Origin: Nodosilinea nodulosa PCC 7104
Lineage (GTDB): Bacteria > Cyanobacteriota > Cyanobacteriia > Phormidesmidales > Phormidesmidaceae
DNA: 64,000 nt
Reading direction: 5' to 3'
Assembly: GCF_000309385.1 (NCBI RefSeq)
Contig: NZ_JH976537.1
Location: 523,426 to 587,425 of the forward strand
Shown here: piece after piece, positions 43,895 to 53,453 of the stretch
Layout: each line of letters starts with the position of its first letter
How positions within the stretch are numbered: the stretch's first letter is position 1
Program-made: the position numbers and the translations under genes
Notes under the pieces: generated by a model
Seen by the model: only the letters and a program-made list of their open reading frames with translations
What the model was told of the DNA's origin: nothing
The model's database searches: none

Positions 43895-45310
43895 CTAGCG
43901 CCCCAACACCGCCGCGCCTTCGTAGAAGAATATCCCGGCGATGCAGCCAGTCATCAGGGTGGCGAGAGTGCCTGCCCAGAGAGCTTTCCAGGCGACATCA
44001 CTGATGTCTTTGCTGCGGGAGGGCACCAGGCCTGAGAGCCCGCCGACGAAGATGCCGACCGAGGGCAGGTGGGCAAAGCCGCAGAGCACGTAGCTGACAA
44101 TCACCAGGGCGCGATCGCTGAGGGTGCCCTCCGCCGCCGCATTGGCCAGGCCAATATAGGGCGGAATCGCCGTTTCGAGCAGGCGGCGGCCAATCAGCTG
44201 CGACGACAGCCACAGCTCGGGCCAGTCCAGCGACACCCCGGTGAGAAAGGTGAGGGGTAAAAACAGCGCCCCCATGATGTTTTGCAGGGTGATGACGCTA
44301 AACACCTGGCCGATCGCGCGCCAGGGGGCAAAGTCGCTGGTGGCCAGCGAGGCCAAATTGGCAAACACCAGGTTGAGCAGGGCAATCAGGCCCAGAATGG
44401 CGATCAGCGCGGCGACAATGCCCACCGCCATTTTGACCCCGTCGAGGGCGCCCAAAATCAGGCTGTCCATGGGGGTTCTGCGATCATCGTCGGCCATGTC
44501 CACGGCGGGCACCTTGCCCAGGGTTTCGGGCACCTCCTGCTCGGGCACCAAAATTTTGGCCAGCACAAAGGCGGCGGGAATGGTCAGCACCGAGGCCGAC
44601 ATCAGGTGCCCCGCGATCGACGGAAAAATGGGCCGCAGATAGCCGGCGTAGAGGCCCAGCACCGTGGAGGCAATGGAGCCAAACATGGAGGCCAAAATGG
44701 CGCACAGTTCGCTGCGGGTCATGCGCTCTAGAAAGGGCTTGATCGCGATCGCCGACTCAATGCCGACAAAAATATTCGCCGCCCCGGCCAGGGCCTCGGC
44801 GCCGCTGATGTTCATCGCCCAGCGAAAGAACTGGGCAAACACCCGCACAATTGGCTGAATCACGCCCAGGTTGTACAGCAGGGCAAACATCGAGGCAAAA
44901 AACACCACCTGGGGCAGCGAGCGAAAGGCGAAAATATAGCCCAGGTTGAGGTTGTCGGCCCCCAGGCGATCGCCCGGCACGGCGGTAAAGGGGGGTGTCA
45001 GGGCGCGGGCAATCCAGCGACCGGCCCCGGCAGGGCCAACCGGCTGATTGAAATCTGGCACAAAAATGGGGCCAAACAAAAACCGCGCCCCCGCATCTGA
45101 GGCATCGATCAGGGCGTTGAGCAGAGAGCTGAGCCACACCACCACATCACGGGTAAAGGGCAGCAAAAAGATCAGCACCCCCACTACCAGCTGAATGCCA
45201 ATGCCCCACTGAATCAGCCGCCACGGCACCCGCCTGCGATCTTCTGACCCCAGCCAGGCGATAAAACAGAGGCCAAAAATACCCAGCAATGAAATCAAAC
45301 GCAGTGCCAT
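43895..45310 (-). CDS. Concentrative nucleoside transporter (CNT/NupC family)
   Basis: The 471-residue membrane protein shows the NupC-like order: N-terminal helices (LISLLGIFGLCFIAWL), a Nucleos_tra2_N-type region, the gate-type YNLGVIQPIVRVFAQFF segment, SGAEALAGAANIFVGIESAI, and the conserved LMSASVLTIPAAFVLAKI and VSYVLCGFAHLPSVGIFVGGL. The family imports nucleosides with H+ or Na+. A ribokinase lies nearby on the other strand, which suits ribose salvage. The cation and exact nucleosides cannot be read from sequence. Confidence 0.88.
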   Translation of the reverse strand: MALRLISLLGIFGLCFIAWLGSEDRRRVPWRLIQWGIGIQLVVGVLIFLLPFTRDVVVWLSSLLNALIDASDAGARFLFGPIFVPDFNQPVGPAGAGRWIARALTPPFTAVPGDRLGADNLNLGYIFAFRSLPQVVFFASMFALLYNLGVIQPIVRVFAQFFRWAMNISGAEALAGAANIFVGIESAIAIKPFLERMTRSELCAILASMFGSIASTVLGLYAGYLRPIFPSIAGHLMSASVLTIPAAFVLAKILVPEQEVPETLGKVPAVDMADDDRRTPMDSLILGALDGVKMAVGIVAALIAILGLIALLNLVFANLASLATSDFAPWRAIGQVFSVITLQNIMGALFLPLTFLTGVSLDWPELWLSSQLIGRRLLETAIPPYIGLANAAAEGTLSDRALVIVSYVLCGFAHLPSVGIFVGGLSGLVPSRSKDISDVAWKALWAGTLATLMTGCIAGIFFYEGAAVLGR

Positions 45311-45492
45311 CGCGTGCCTATTCTCCTTAGTTGGCCCCTCGCTGGGCCAGTGTTTGCAAGCCTGCCACCGATTATGCCGAAGAACGCCCCCTGCGAATTG
45401 TACCGTTCCAGAACTTAACCCAGCCCCTTAAAACTTCGACACCTCCGGCCCCGCCCCTGGCCCATAATGGAACTGACCCACCGCCCTGTGCC

Positions 45493-45759
45493 ATGGAAGC
45501 TTTTTCCCCCTTTCCCCCCGAGTGGGCCCAGTCGGCCACCCACGCCACCCAGTTTTGCTGCCCCCAGTGCGGGGCCGAGAGCCGCCAGGCCAAGGCGGTC
45601 TGGATCAACCGCCGATCGCCGGTCTACGGCGCCGACCACCGCCGCAAGTGGCAGGAGTTTTACCAGTGCGGCGAGTGCGCTACCCCCTGGTGGGCCTGGA
45701 GCAGCGATCGCCCTCCGTCGCCCTACGGCAGCAGCGACGGCGACGGCGATCTGTTTTAG
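45493..45759 (+). CDS. Small zinc-ribbon protein
   Basis: The ATG at 45493 gives 88 residues. Two cysteine pairs, CCPQCG and QCGEC about 40 residues apart, form a likely zinc ribbon, with a basic segment between (RRSPVYGADHRRKWQEF) and a Trp-rich end (TPWWAW). The C-terminus is acidic and Gly/Asp-rich. An upstream in-frame extension exists but lacks similarity and is not adopted. Function unknown; a similar small protein occurs in several cyanobacteria from memory. Confidence 0.7.
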   Translation: MEAFSPFPPEWAQSATHATQFCCPQCGAESRQAKAVWINRRSPVYGADHRRKWQEFYQCGECATPWWAWSSDRPPSPYGSSDGDGDLF

Positions 45760-45782
45760 AGCGTTTTTGGAAAAAAAGACAG

Positions 45783-45819
45783 CTCCCGGGCAGGGGCGCC
45801 GGGCCTGCGCCCCCGGGAG
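45783..45819. terminator. GC-rich hairpin after zinc-ribbon gene
   Basis: CTCCCGGG (45783-45790) and CCCGGGAG (45812-45819) form a perfect stem with further inner pairing. On the plus strand it is followed by only a weak A/T stretch. On the minus strand a run of seven T follows the stem, but no minus-strand gene lies close upstream. It is either an imperfect terminator of the zinc-ribbon gene or a repeat hairpin. Confidence 0.5.
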
Positions 45820-45899
45820 GCATCAAAATTCTTGAGTATTTTAGTGTCTAAAATTGCCCTTAGCCCCACCGCCCGCGCCCGCTTCCCGCTCACCTAACA

Positions 45900-46835
45900 A
45901 TGCCAATGCCAAGCACCATCCACGTCTTCGGCAGCCTGAATATGGACTTGGTCTGCCGCACGCCGCGCCTGCCCCAGCCCGGAGAAACCATTCTGGGCAG
46001 CGCCTTTGCCACCCTGCCCGGCGGCAAGGGGGCCAACCAGGCGGTGGCGGCGGCGCGGCTGGGGGCCACCACCCGAATGGTGGGCCGGGTGGGAAATGAT
46101 GCCTTCGGCACCGAGCTGACCCAGGGTTTGCGGTCCGACGGGGTCGATGTCAGCGGAGTGGCGGTCGACGGGGCCGCACCGACGGGGGTGGCCGCGATCG
46201 CCGTGGATAGCGCTGGCCGCAACACCATCGTGGTGGTGCCCGGTGCCAACGGCCAGGTGGGCGAGGCCGATGTCGATCGCCTGGTGGCCCATCTGCAAGC
46301 CGACGACATGCTGCTGCTCCAGTTTGAGGTGCCGCTGCCCATCGTGGTGGCCGCCGCCAGGGCCGCCAGGGCCAGGGGCGTTATTGTAATTGTCGATCCG
46401 GCCCCGGCCCGCGCCGACCTGCCCGAGGATTTTTTCAAAACGGTGGATATGCTCACCCCCAACCAGCTAGAGGCTCAGCAGCTCACCGGCCTGCCCGTCG
46501 GCGATGTCGCCACCGCGATCGCGGCGGCCCGCCAGCTGGTGCAGCGGGGGGTGGGGACGGCGATCGTCAAACTGGGCGAGCAGGGAGCTGTCGTGGCGAC
46601 CCCAGAGCGCAGCTTCCACCAGCCCGCCCTGCCCGTCGCCGCCGTTGACACCGTCGCCGCAGGGGATGCCTTTAACGGCGGCCTGGCCGTGGCCCTGGCC
46701 GAGGGCCAGGATCTGGCGGCGGCGGTGGCCTTCGCCAGCGCCGTGGCGGCCGCCTCGGTGAGGGTAGCGGGGGCGCAGGCCTCCATGCCCATGCGATCGC
46801 AAGTTTTTAGCGCCGACTCCCAGGGCAACGCCTGA
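45900..46835 (+). CDS. rbsK: Ribokinase
   Basis: The 311-residue protein is a full PfkB-family ribokinase: IHVFGSLNMDLVCRTPRLPQ at the start, the substrate-binding LPGGKGANQAVAAARLGA, a mid-region DMLTPNQLEAQQLTG, and the catalytic-base motif DTVAAGDAFNGGLAVALAEG. It phosphorylates ribose to ribose-5-phosphate. The start is ambiguous between two ATGs six bases apart (45900 and 45906). Its neighbours (CNT transporter) make nucleoside/ribose salvage likely. A second PfkB kinase of different type lies near 52.4 kb. Confidence 0.9.
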   Translation: MPMPSTIHVFGSLNMDLVCRTPRLPQPGETILGSAFATLPGGKGANQAVAAARLGATTRMVGRVGNDAFGTELTQGLRSDGVDVSGVAVDGAAPTGVAAIAVDSAGRNTIVVVPGANGQVGEADVDRLVAHLQADDMLLLQFEVPLPIVVAAARAARARGVIVIVDPAPARADLPEDFFKTVDMLTPNQLEAQQLTGLPVGDVATAIAAARQLVQRGVGTAIVKLGEQGAVVATPERSFHQPALPVAAVDTVAAGDAFNGGLAVALAEGQDLAAAVAFASAVAAASVRVAGAQASMPMRSQVFSADSQGNA

Positions 46836-46898
46836 ATTAGCTGGATCATTGGCCATGCTCCTGGCCATGCTGTAACCAACCTGGCGCAGCGCCAAAAA

Positions 46899-48531
46899 CT
46901 ACGCTATGGGCGGCACCCATACCGACGTGTCTCGTCCTTTTGCCTTGGCCTGATATAGCGCCTGGTCAGCCTGGCTGATCATCTGCTGAATCGATTGACC
47001 CGGCTTGGGGATTTGGCTAGTAACCCCCAGGCTGATGGTGACGTAGGGATGGTCTAAATGCTCTAGCTGTATGCCCTGGTTAGGAATTTTTAGGCCTCTA
47101 ACGGCATTGCGAATGTACTCAGCAATTTTGGCCGCCCCCGCCTGACCTGTCTCCGGCAAAATTACGGCAAACTCTTCTCCCCCATAGCGCGCCAAAACAT
47201 CTGAAGGACGCTTCAAAACCCCCTGGGCCGCCTGCGTTATTTCGATCAGGCACTGATCCCCCGCTGGGTGACCGTAGTGGTCGTTATAAAATTTGAAATA
47301 GTCGATGTCAAACAAAATTAGGGACAGATATGTTCCGGCCCGCAGCGATCGCTCCCATTCAGCTTCGAGGGAATTGTCGAAAAATCGCCGATTCGAAACC
47401 TGCGTCAATGCATCCAGATTGCTCAACTCCTCCAGTTTTTCGTTGGCCCGCTGAAGCGCCTGAAGCGCCTGGTCGAGTTGCTTGGCCTTAGAGTCAGACT
47501 GGGCGAGCAGATCCGCATGGCGAAGGGCGACGCTAAACTGGGCCGCCAGCTGTTTGGCAAAGTTGATCTCAGCTGCTTTCCAAACGCGCGGATGGCCGCA
47601 CTGATGGATACAGAGTAACCCCCAAAGATCGCTGCCTTTCATTAGAGGCACAATAATTTGAGCCTTGATCTGGAAATTTTCCAATAACTCCAGATGGCAT
47701 TGCGTCAGGCCCGCCTGAGAGACATCAGAAAGAACCTGAATATGGCCCTTTTGATACTGCTCTACATACTTGTCGCCAAAGCAGTGGTCACTCACTTTGA
47801 TGGCGATCGCTGAGTCGTACTCTGGCAGCAAGTTCTCAGAAACAAACTCCCCGGAGGTATACTTCGAATCTGGGTCAAACTGAAAAATGCCAACGCGATC
47901 GGTATGTAAAGCTTTTCGCACCTCGCGGGCTGTGGTTTTGAACAGCGTTTTGAGATCGAGGGATTCGCGAATTTCAGCAATCAAGTTAAAGAGAACTTCC
48001 TGCTGCTCATTGACCGAACGCAGATCCTCAGCTTTGCGTTCGGTTTTCGCCATCAATTCCGCTTGCTTGACGGCAAAGCCAAGCTGATTTGCCACCTGGG
48101 AAAGAAACTGAATCTCTTGATACTGCCACTGGTGGGGCTGGGAATGTTGATAGGCCGCCAGCACTCCCCAAAGTTTTTGCCCGATAAAAATCGGCGCTGT
48201 GGCATAGGCACGAATATGGAACTGCTCGAGGACCTCCAGATGGCATTTGGATAGGCCCTCGACGTGAACATCCGCAACCCTCAGACATTCGTTGGAGCGA
48301 TATCGGCCGCCCTGGTGCTCCTGGAGGTAAGAATCGTTCCAGACCGTGTTTTGTCCCAGCGGGCCAAAATCCCAACCAGGTTCAGCAAATTCAAAATCTT
48401 CGACAAACTCGCCGCCCCAGTCCTCAAAAAAGCGATAGACCGCAATTCGTTCAACTCGAAGTAATTTACAGGTTTCTTTAGTCGTAGTGCGAAAGATTAC
48501 GTCTAGATCGAGGGATGCCCGAATCTTACTG
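46899..48531 (-). pseudogene. GAF-GAF-GGDEF diguanylate cyclase gene, 3' part (IS-disrupted)
   Basis: Bases 46899-48531 encode the C-terminal part of a diguanylate cyclase, starting KIRASLDLDVIFRTTT. Two GAF domains follow (about the first 360 residues of this part, for example LRVERIAVYRFFED, and HTDRVGIFQFDPDS). The GGDEF domain has LDALTQVSNRRFFD, DIDYFKFYNDHYGH and the active-site GGEEF. An RPSD five residues before it is an intact inhibitory I-site. The 5' end is cut by an ISKra4-type element at 48532, so the intact product cannot be made from one reading frame. An upstream start inside the IS would give a chimera of unrelated residues. An internal re-start is possible. Confidence 0.85.
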
Positions 48532-49695
48532 GGGAGTGCGTCATACTTTGAGCGGAGAAAATAAATCAAGGCGGCCGCTGAGATAGGCGCAGCGCAGGGC
48601 CAGGATTTGGGGCACTCGCTCAGGCTTCCATCGTGCCCCGGTAATCTGCACCCGTTCATCGATCTGCTTAATCCAAGACTCAACGGGGCCAGAGCCAATG
48701 GGCAGTCCCTCCATCTGGTAATACCGATAATTGGGAATCCGACTGCGATGGGTTTGCAAATACGTCTGAAAGCGCCGTGAGGGGCCTGTTTTAACCGGGG
48801 CGAATAGGGCAATCGTTTTATCAACTTGCCCCTCCCACAATAGGGATTCAGCGTCCTGCAAGCGTTTCAACGACCCACCGACCTTGTGCAAATTCTCAGT
48901 CAAGTGATACCAATCCAAGATTTCCTCGGCGATCTGGGGCACGTCAAGTTGGGCAAACAGCGACCAAATCCCAGCATGGCCATCCCCTAAGCAGTAGAAC
49001 AAACTGACGAAGGTTACGTGATGCAGCCAGTCCAGCAAGGCCGAATTGTCCTGGAACCACGCCATACCCGGCCCGTCACCATTGACTCGAACGGCTTTGT
49101 ACTGTTTCCATTCGCTGGGCTGACCGGGGTCGCCGACCAATCGCACCAGGCCCCCATCCAGGTCAACTTCAGCGACGGGTTCGGTGATCTCAGGAGCATC
49201 GATAGGCGTGCGATTGACGATGCGCTCTTGAGTTTTGGCACTGACCCTGACCCCGCACAAGAGATCAATATCTCGGGCCGCTTGCTGGTAGGAGGCTTTG
49301 GCGCTCATCCGCTGGCAACACAACTCCAGCAACGGACTCTGTTGAATACCGGGCTTAACGCCCAGTTTCTCGGCTTGGGTGGGGCCGAGACGCAGCTTGC
49401 CCAGCAGGCTATTCAGCCCTCGTCGGTAGCCTGAGTCTGGGCCGACAACTGTTTCGATAAAAAAATCCCCAACTCTGGCGAGATATGGCGCAGCAGTTGG
49501 CTGCGGACGGCCATCTCAATTTCGCTCAGGTTGCCCATGGGCAGCCCCTTGGTCTGGGCATCGGCATACAGCAGTTTAGCGATCTCACTGACGTGCCCTT
49601 GAAGTTGTTGGTGTTGTTCAGGTGTCATAGCGGTAGCCCTGGATGACCTACCCCACTATCTTCATTTTTCTCTCGCTAAATGTTGACGCACTCCC
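48532..49695 (-). mobile_element. ISKra4-family insertion sequence, 9-bp target duplication
   Basis: The element starts GGGAGTGCGTCA on the left and ends in the inverse TGACGCACTCCC on the right; further pairing runs for about 30 bases with mismatches. ATCTTACTG flanks it on both sides (48523-48531 and 49696-49704), a 9-bp target duplication. The element is 1164 bp and encodes one transposase split by a frame change. Removing the element and one target copy rejoins an uninterrupted diguanylate cyclase frame, which supports a recent precise insertion. Confidence 0.9.
48541..49628 (-). CDS. ISKra4 transposase with -1 frame change
   Basis: The N-terminal part runs from 49628 (MTPEQHQQLQGHVSEIAKLL) to about 49459 in one frame and would stop at 49413. 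The main part, in the -1 frame, runs from about 49459 to 48541. The switch coincides with seven T (A on the plus strand, 49459-49465) and joins SPELGIFF to IETVVGPDSGYRRGLNSLLG. The second part then has AEVDLDGGLVRL with an acidic Asp, CLGDGHAGIWSLF, EILDWYHLTENL and the C-terminal GSGPVESWIKQID, typical of ISKra4 DDE-type transposases. Programmed slippage and a disabling indel are both possible. Confidence 0.82.
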
Positions 49696-49877
49696 ATCTT
49701 ACTGATCGCTCGGTAGAGCGCTTTTTGCTGGGCATCAATGTTTTCAAGCTGGCGGTGCCTGTCCTGTAGCTGGGCTTCCAGCTGGTTGAGGCTGGGCAAA
49801 CCGGCTACCCAGCAAGCCAAGTTGGCGACTGGTTTTGCTGTTCGGCGCAAAAGATATCGAAGCGTTCTGTGGAGCAT
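49696..49877 (-). pseudogene. 5' fragment of the IS-disrupted diguanylate cyclase gene
   Basis: From an ATG at 49877 this fragment encodes MLHRTLRYLLRRTAKP, a hydrophobic/basic N-terminus, then a coiled-coil-like stretch (LEAQLQDRHRQLENI) and ends QKALYRAISKM at the IS. Across the 9-bp target duplication it joins to KIRASLDLDVIF of the downstream part, giving ALYRAISKIRASLDLD, a sequence order seen in cyanobacterial GAF-GGDEF proteins. The restored gene would run from 49877 to 46899 minus the IS. No clear Shine-Dalgarno is seen at the ATG, so the true start may differ. Confidence 0.75.
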
Positions 49878-50349
49878 ACTGTCGTGAGCCGTCGCTCACG
49901 CGATCGATAGGGCCGTGGCTAAGGTGCGCCGTTGAGGAGGTCAAGGACATGCCTAAATCTCCGAGAGCAGCGCTATGCGAGAGTAATTTGCAGCACCCCA
50001 TATTACCCCGCATACTCAATTCTGCCCGTTAGCCTTCTAGATTCACCCTTAGCAGCCAGACGAATTTAACTATTGAGCAAGCAGGCGGTTTGGGCAGAGA
50101 AAATGTACAGGCTTTAGCAGCCGCAGATCGGTCCTTTTAGGGGCTAAACGCCAGGCAGGTAACAGGTTCAGGCCCCTGCCGAAGCGGCTAAGGCCAGCCC
50201 AAGAATTCCACAGGCGTTCCGCGCCAGCTCATTCACCTATTCTCCGTGAGATAAATAGCGCTGAGGGGTGTCTTTAATACCGGCCCTGCCGTGGTACTAT
50301 CGGCCCGAACTGGCCGGGTTGACGCCCCGGCAAATCTTGAGAGGGCATT
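49878..50349. other. Gene-free region between disrupted cyclase and DUF2267 gene
   Basis: About 470 bases without a credible gene. The GC-rich hairpin GCCGGG...CCCGGC (about 50312-50331) sits shortly before the DUF2267 start, and GAGAGGGC (50339-50346) is its likely ribosome binding site. The rest probably holds divergent promoters. I see no RNA gene. Confidence 0.5.
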
Positions 50350-50781
50350 ATGACATCTGAAAAATTTAGCGATACCGAGCGGGCTTTTCTAGAAAAAGTC
50401 ATGCAAAAGGCCAGCCTCCCGGACATCTACGACGCCCGTGACCTGACCACCATTGTGTTTCGCTCCATGCGCGATCTGATGAGCACCGAAGCCGCCGACA
50501 GAACCGAGGCGGCCTTCAAGGACGACGAGATTGCCGCCCTCTGGAAGGACGACAACCCCATCGTGCGAATGCTGAGCCGCCTGCGGCCCCCGCTCAAAAT
50601 CGACACCGAGACTTTTTTGCGCCGCATCAAGCAAGAGGGCGGCATTCCCAAGGGCGTGTCGCCAGAGTCGGTGGTGATTGCGGTGTTTTCCACCGCCCGC
50701 GAAGAACTGTCCGAAGCGCAGATTAAAGAGATCTCCAGCAGCCTGCCCGACGGACTAAAAGTGATGTGGGATCAGATTTAG
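50350..50781 (+). CDS. DUF2267 family protein
   Basis: The 143-residue helical protein has the DUF2267 pattern: FLEKVMQKASLPDIYDARDL, TTIVFRSMRDLM and the C-terminal VFSTAREELSEAQIKEISSSLP with PDGLKVMWDQI. It is preceded by a GAGAGGGC ribosome binding site. Cytoplasmic, family function unknown. It converges on the MFS transporter gene with 23 bases between stops. Confidence 0.8.
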   Translation: MTSEKFSDTERAFLEKVMQKASLPDIYDARDLTTIVFRSMRDLMSTEAADRTEAAFKDDEIAALWKDDNPIVRMLSRLRPPLKIDTETFLRRIKQEGGIPKGVSPESVVIAVFSTAREELSEAQIKEISSSLPDGLKVMWDQI

Positions 50782-50804
50782 TCTCTTATCCCTTCTGCTT
50801 CTGC

Positions 50805-52040
50805 TTAGCGGCGCAGGCGGCGATCGAGCCAGGCCAAGACGCCCAGGGCGGGCGCCACCGTCGCCATCAGCCCCAGCCAAAAGCCGTGGGCTACGGCTGC
50901 CCCCTGGTCAAGCGCCCAGCCCCCCAGGGGTGGGCCGATCAGGTAGCCTACAGCCCAGCACATAGAGTTGACTGAGAGATAGACCCCGCGCAGCGCCTCG
51001 GGGGCGATCGCCGCCACCAGCGCCGAGCCAATGGGCGTGTAGGCCACCATGGCCAGAGCCATTACCCCCAGGGCCGCCCCACCCCAGGCCAGGGGAAACT
51101 GGCCCGTGCCCGATCGCCACACCAGCCCAAACCCCAGGCCCCACAGCAGCGCCGACACCATTAGCCCCTGGGCAGGGCGGTAGCGGGTGAGCCAGCGGGC
51201 CATCGGCAGCTGGGCCAGGGTGGCGAGCACCACATGGCCCGTAAACAGCAGACTCAGCGTTCCTTCGCTAACCGCCAGCCCGCCCCCGGCGAAGCGGTTG
51301 AGATAGAGGGGCAGGGTGCTTTGAATTTGGGCCAGATAGCCCGTCAGCAGCACGTTGACGACCGCATACACCATCAGGTTGGTGTCTCTCAGGGCGTGGC
51401 CCCAGCCCTGCAAGAGCGATCGCGCCGGATTGTCCTTGGGGCGCGTTTCGGCGATCGCAGCGTAGATAATTGCAAAAAACAGCAAAAACGTAATGCCGTC
51501 GATGGCAAACAGCGCCCGGTAGGCCCCGGTGAGCGAGATCAGCGCCCCCCCGGCCACCACCCCCACCCCCAGGCCCAGGTTGTCGGCCAGGCGCACCAGG
51601 GCGTAGGCTTCGTTGCGCTGCTCAGCGGTGGTTATATCTGCCGCCACCGACTCGGCGGCAGGCCAGTACAGCCCCACCCCAAATCCCATCAGCAGATTGC
51701 CCGCCAAAAATACCGAAAAATCGTTGGCCAGCAGCAGTACGACGTCGGCGGCCGCCGACACCAGAGTAGAGGCCAGCAGCGTTGGCCGTCGCCCCGCCGT
51801 GGGCGAGTCGGCCAGCGACCCGCCCAAAAACCGCCCCCCCATGCCCGCCACCGACCCCAGGCCGATGCCCAGGCCCACCTGGGTTGCCGTTAACCCCACC
51901 TGGGTAGTAAAAAAAATCGGCGCGTAGAACAGCGTAAAGCCAATGCCCACCTGGGACAGCAGCCGTCCCGCCGCCAAAATCCAGACCCGGTGGTCGAGGC
52001 GGGGCAGCCATTGTTTTAGCCAGTGGTTTAATCCAGCCAT
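50805..52040 (-). CDS. MFS transporter
   Basis: The ATG at 52040 gives 411 residues; a longer reading into the upstream gene is not supported. Twelve hydrophobic segments are evident. MFS signals include GIGLGSVAGMGGRFLGGSLAD in part (GGRFLGGSLADSPTAGRRP, the loop 2-3 motif) and a second-half LLWGLGFGLVWR. The substrate is unknown; the general form is of drug or small-molecule exporters. Its start overlaps the stop of the upstream small membrane protein (ATGA), so the two are co-expressed. Confidence 0.85.
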   Translation of the reverse strand: MAGLNHWLKQWLPRLDHRVWILAAGRLLSQVGIGFTLFYAPIFFTTQVGLTATQVGLGIGLGSVAGMGGRFLGGSLADSPTAGRRPTLLASTLVSAAADVVLLLANDFSVFLAGNLLMGFGVGLYWPAAESVAADITTAEQRNEAYALVRLADNLGLGVGVVAGGALISLTGAYRALFAIDGITFLLFFAIIYAAIAETRPKDNPARSLLQGWGHALRDTNLMVYAVVNVLLTGYLAQIQSTLPLYLNRFAGGGLAVSEGTLSLLFTGHVVLATLAQLPMARWLTRYRPAQGLMVSALLWGLGFGLVWRSGTGQFPLAWGGAALGVMALAMVAYTPIGSALVAAIAPEALRGVYLSVNSMCWAVGYLIGPPLGGWALDQGAAVAHGFWLGLMATVAPALGVLAWLDRRLRR

Positions 52041-52255
52041 CAGGGCAGGGGCCGCCGCTGGGGCCGCCGCCAGGCATCGATTAGGGCGACGGTGCCGCCG
52101 ATCGTGCCCCACACCAGCCACAGCCCCAGGTCGTAGCCCTTGCGGTGGGCCAGCTGGGCCGCCACCAGGCCGATCGCGCAATGCATAAAGAGGGGAATGT
52201 AGGCAAGGGGCAACGTATCGGCCATGGTGGCAATGCCATAGAGAGAAAAGTCCAT
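52040..52255 (-). CDS. Small membrane protein upstream of MFS gene
   Basis: I chose the ATG at 52255 (MDFSLYGIATMADTLPLAYI), giving 71 residues; a GTG at 52339 and an ATG at 52225 are alternatives. Two membrane segments are predicted (about 14-35 and 45-62), with HRKGYDLGLWLVWGTIGG at the second. It overlaps the MFS start by ATGA, which supports a real, coupled gene. No family is recognised. Confidence 0.55.
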   Translation of the reverse strand: MDFSLYGIATMADTLPLAYIPLFMHCAIGLVAAQLAHRKGYDLGLWLVWGTIGGTVALIDAWRRPQRRPLP

Positions 52256-52432
52256 AAAAAGGTAGCGGATAGGGCGATCGCCCCGAACCATGGGGTTAAC
52301 CACCCCAAAGCCCGCCCCTGCGACTGGCGCACTACCCACCTTACACCCAGGGCCTTATACCCAGGGATAGATCTATGCTGTTGAGCATATCGCCCTGCCT
52401 GCCCTTTAGAATCTGCCGAGAGAAATATCGCC

Positions 52433-53302
52433 GTGGCCGCTGGACTTTTTGTGGGGCTGATTACCCTCGACTGCATTTATCGGGTCGACCATGTGCCCAG
52501 CAGCGACGAAAAGATGGTTGCTGACGACAGCCTGCTGGTGGCGGGCGGGCCTGCCACCAACGCCGCGATCGCCTTTGCCGCCCTGGGCAACCGGGCCAGG
52601 GTAGTCGGTGCCCTGGGGCAGCATCCCCTGGCGGCCCTGGTGCGGGCCGAGCTGGCCAGCTACGGCGTGGAGGTGATCGACCTGACGCCGCACCGGGCGG
52701 ATCCGCCCCCTCTATCGACAATTTTGGTGACGGCGGCAACGGGCGATCGCGCGGTGGTATCGCGCAACGCCGTGGGGCGCCAGGCCCCCGCGCCTCCCGC
52801 ACCTGAAACCCTACTGGCGGACATCGATACCGTGCTCATCGACGGGCATCAGATGGCCGCAGGCCTCGCTGTGGCCAGAGCCGCCCAGGGCCGTCCCGCT
52901 GTGCCCATTGTGCCCGTTGTGATTGATGCGGGCAGCTGGAAGCCCGGCTTCGAGCACCTGCTGCCCCTGGCCACCAGCGCGATCGCCGCCGCCAAATTTC
53001 GCCTGCCCGACCAGAGCGATACCCTGGCGGGCCTCAGCGCCCTGGGCATTGCCGAAGTCGCCGTCACCCATGGTGCCTACCCTATCCAGTTTCGCCACAG
53101 ATTGCCCAACGGAACTGCCGCAGGCAGCCTGCCCGTGCCTCAGGTCAGCGTCACCGACACCCTGGGGGCGGGGGATATTTTTCACGGCGCCTTTTGCCAC
53201 TACCGCTTGCAGGGTTCGTTTACGGAGGCCCTCGCCCAGGCGGCCCAGGTGGCCGCCCGCAGCTGCGGCTACTTTGGCCCCCGCGCCTGGCTGCGGGCTT
53301 AA
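52433..53302 (+). CDS. PfkB family sugar kinase
   Basis: From a GTG at 52433 with GAGAGAA upstream, the 289-residue protein has LFVGLITLDCIYRVDHVP, the sugar-binding VAGGPATNAAIAFAALGNRA and the catalytic SVTDTLGAGDIFHGAFCHY. It is a PfkB-fold kinase but not clearly ribokinase; the substrate is unknown. A short GGCGGTCCCGCC hairpin follows at 53331. Downstream, a bisphosphate nucleotidase gene is in the same orientation 150 bases away. Confidence 0.85.
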   Translation: MAAGLFVGLITLDCIYRVDHVPSSDEKMVADDSLLVAGGPATNAAIAFAALGNRARVVGALGQHPLAALVRAELASYGVEVIDLTPHRADPPPLSTILVTAATGDRAVVSRNAVGRQAPAPPAPETLLADIDTVLIDGHQMAAGLAVARAAQGRPAVPIVPVVIDAGSWKPGFEHLLPLATSAIAAAKFRLPDQSDTLAGLSALGIAEVAVTHGAYPIQFRHRLPNGTAAGSLPVPQVSVTDTLGAGDIFHGAFCHYRLQGSFTEALAQAAQVAARSCGYFGPRAWLRA

Positions 53303-53453
53303 AGATTCGATAAAAAAAGGCGGTCCCGCCCAAAATCGCCCCGATGGACCAATAGAGCCCAGCATATAGGCTTAGCTGAGAGGTATAGTTCTCCCTGGCG
53401 GTTGACCCAGGCCGCTGGCCCCCTATCGTTATTTACTATTGCTAAAGGACCCT

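Noticed and set aside
45331-45492. N-terminal extension of the zinc-ribbon protein
   Set aside because: The extra residues show no conservation pattern and the ATG at 45493 gives a compact zinc-ribbon protein.
49744-50019. Small minus-strand frame near the disrupted cyclase
   Set aside because: It overlaps the restored 5' fragment in another frame and has no recognisable feature.
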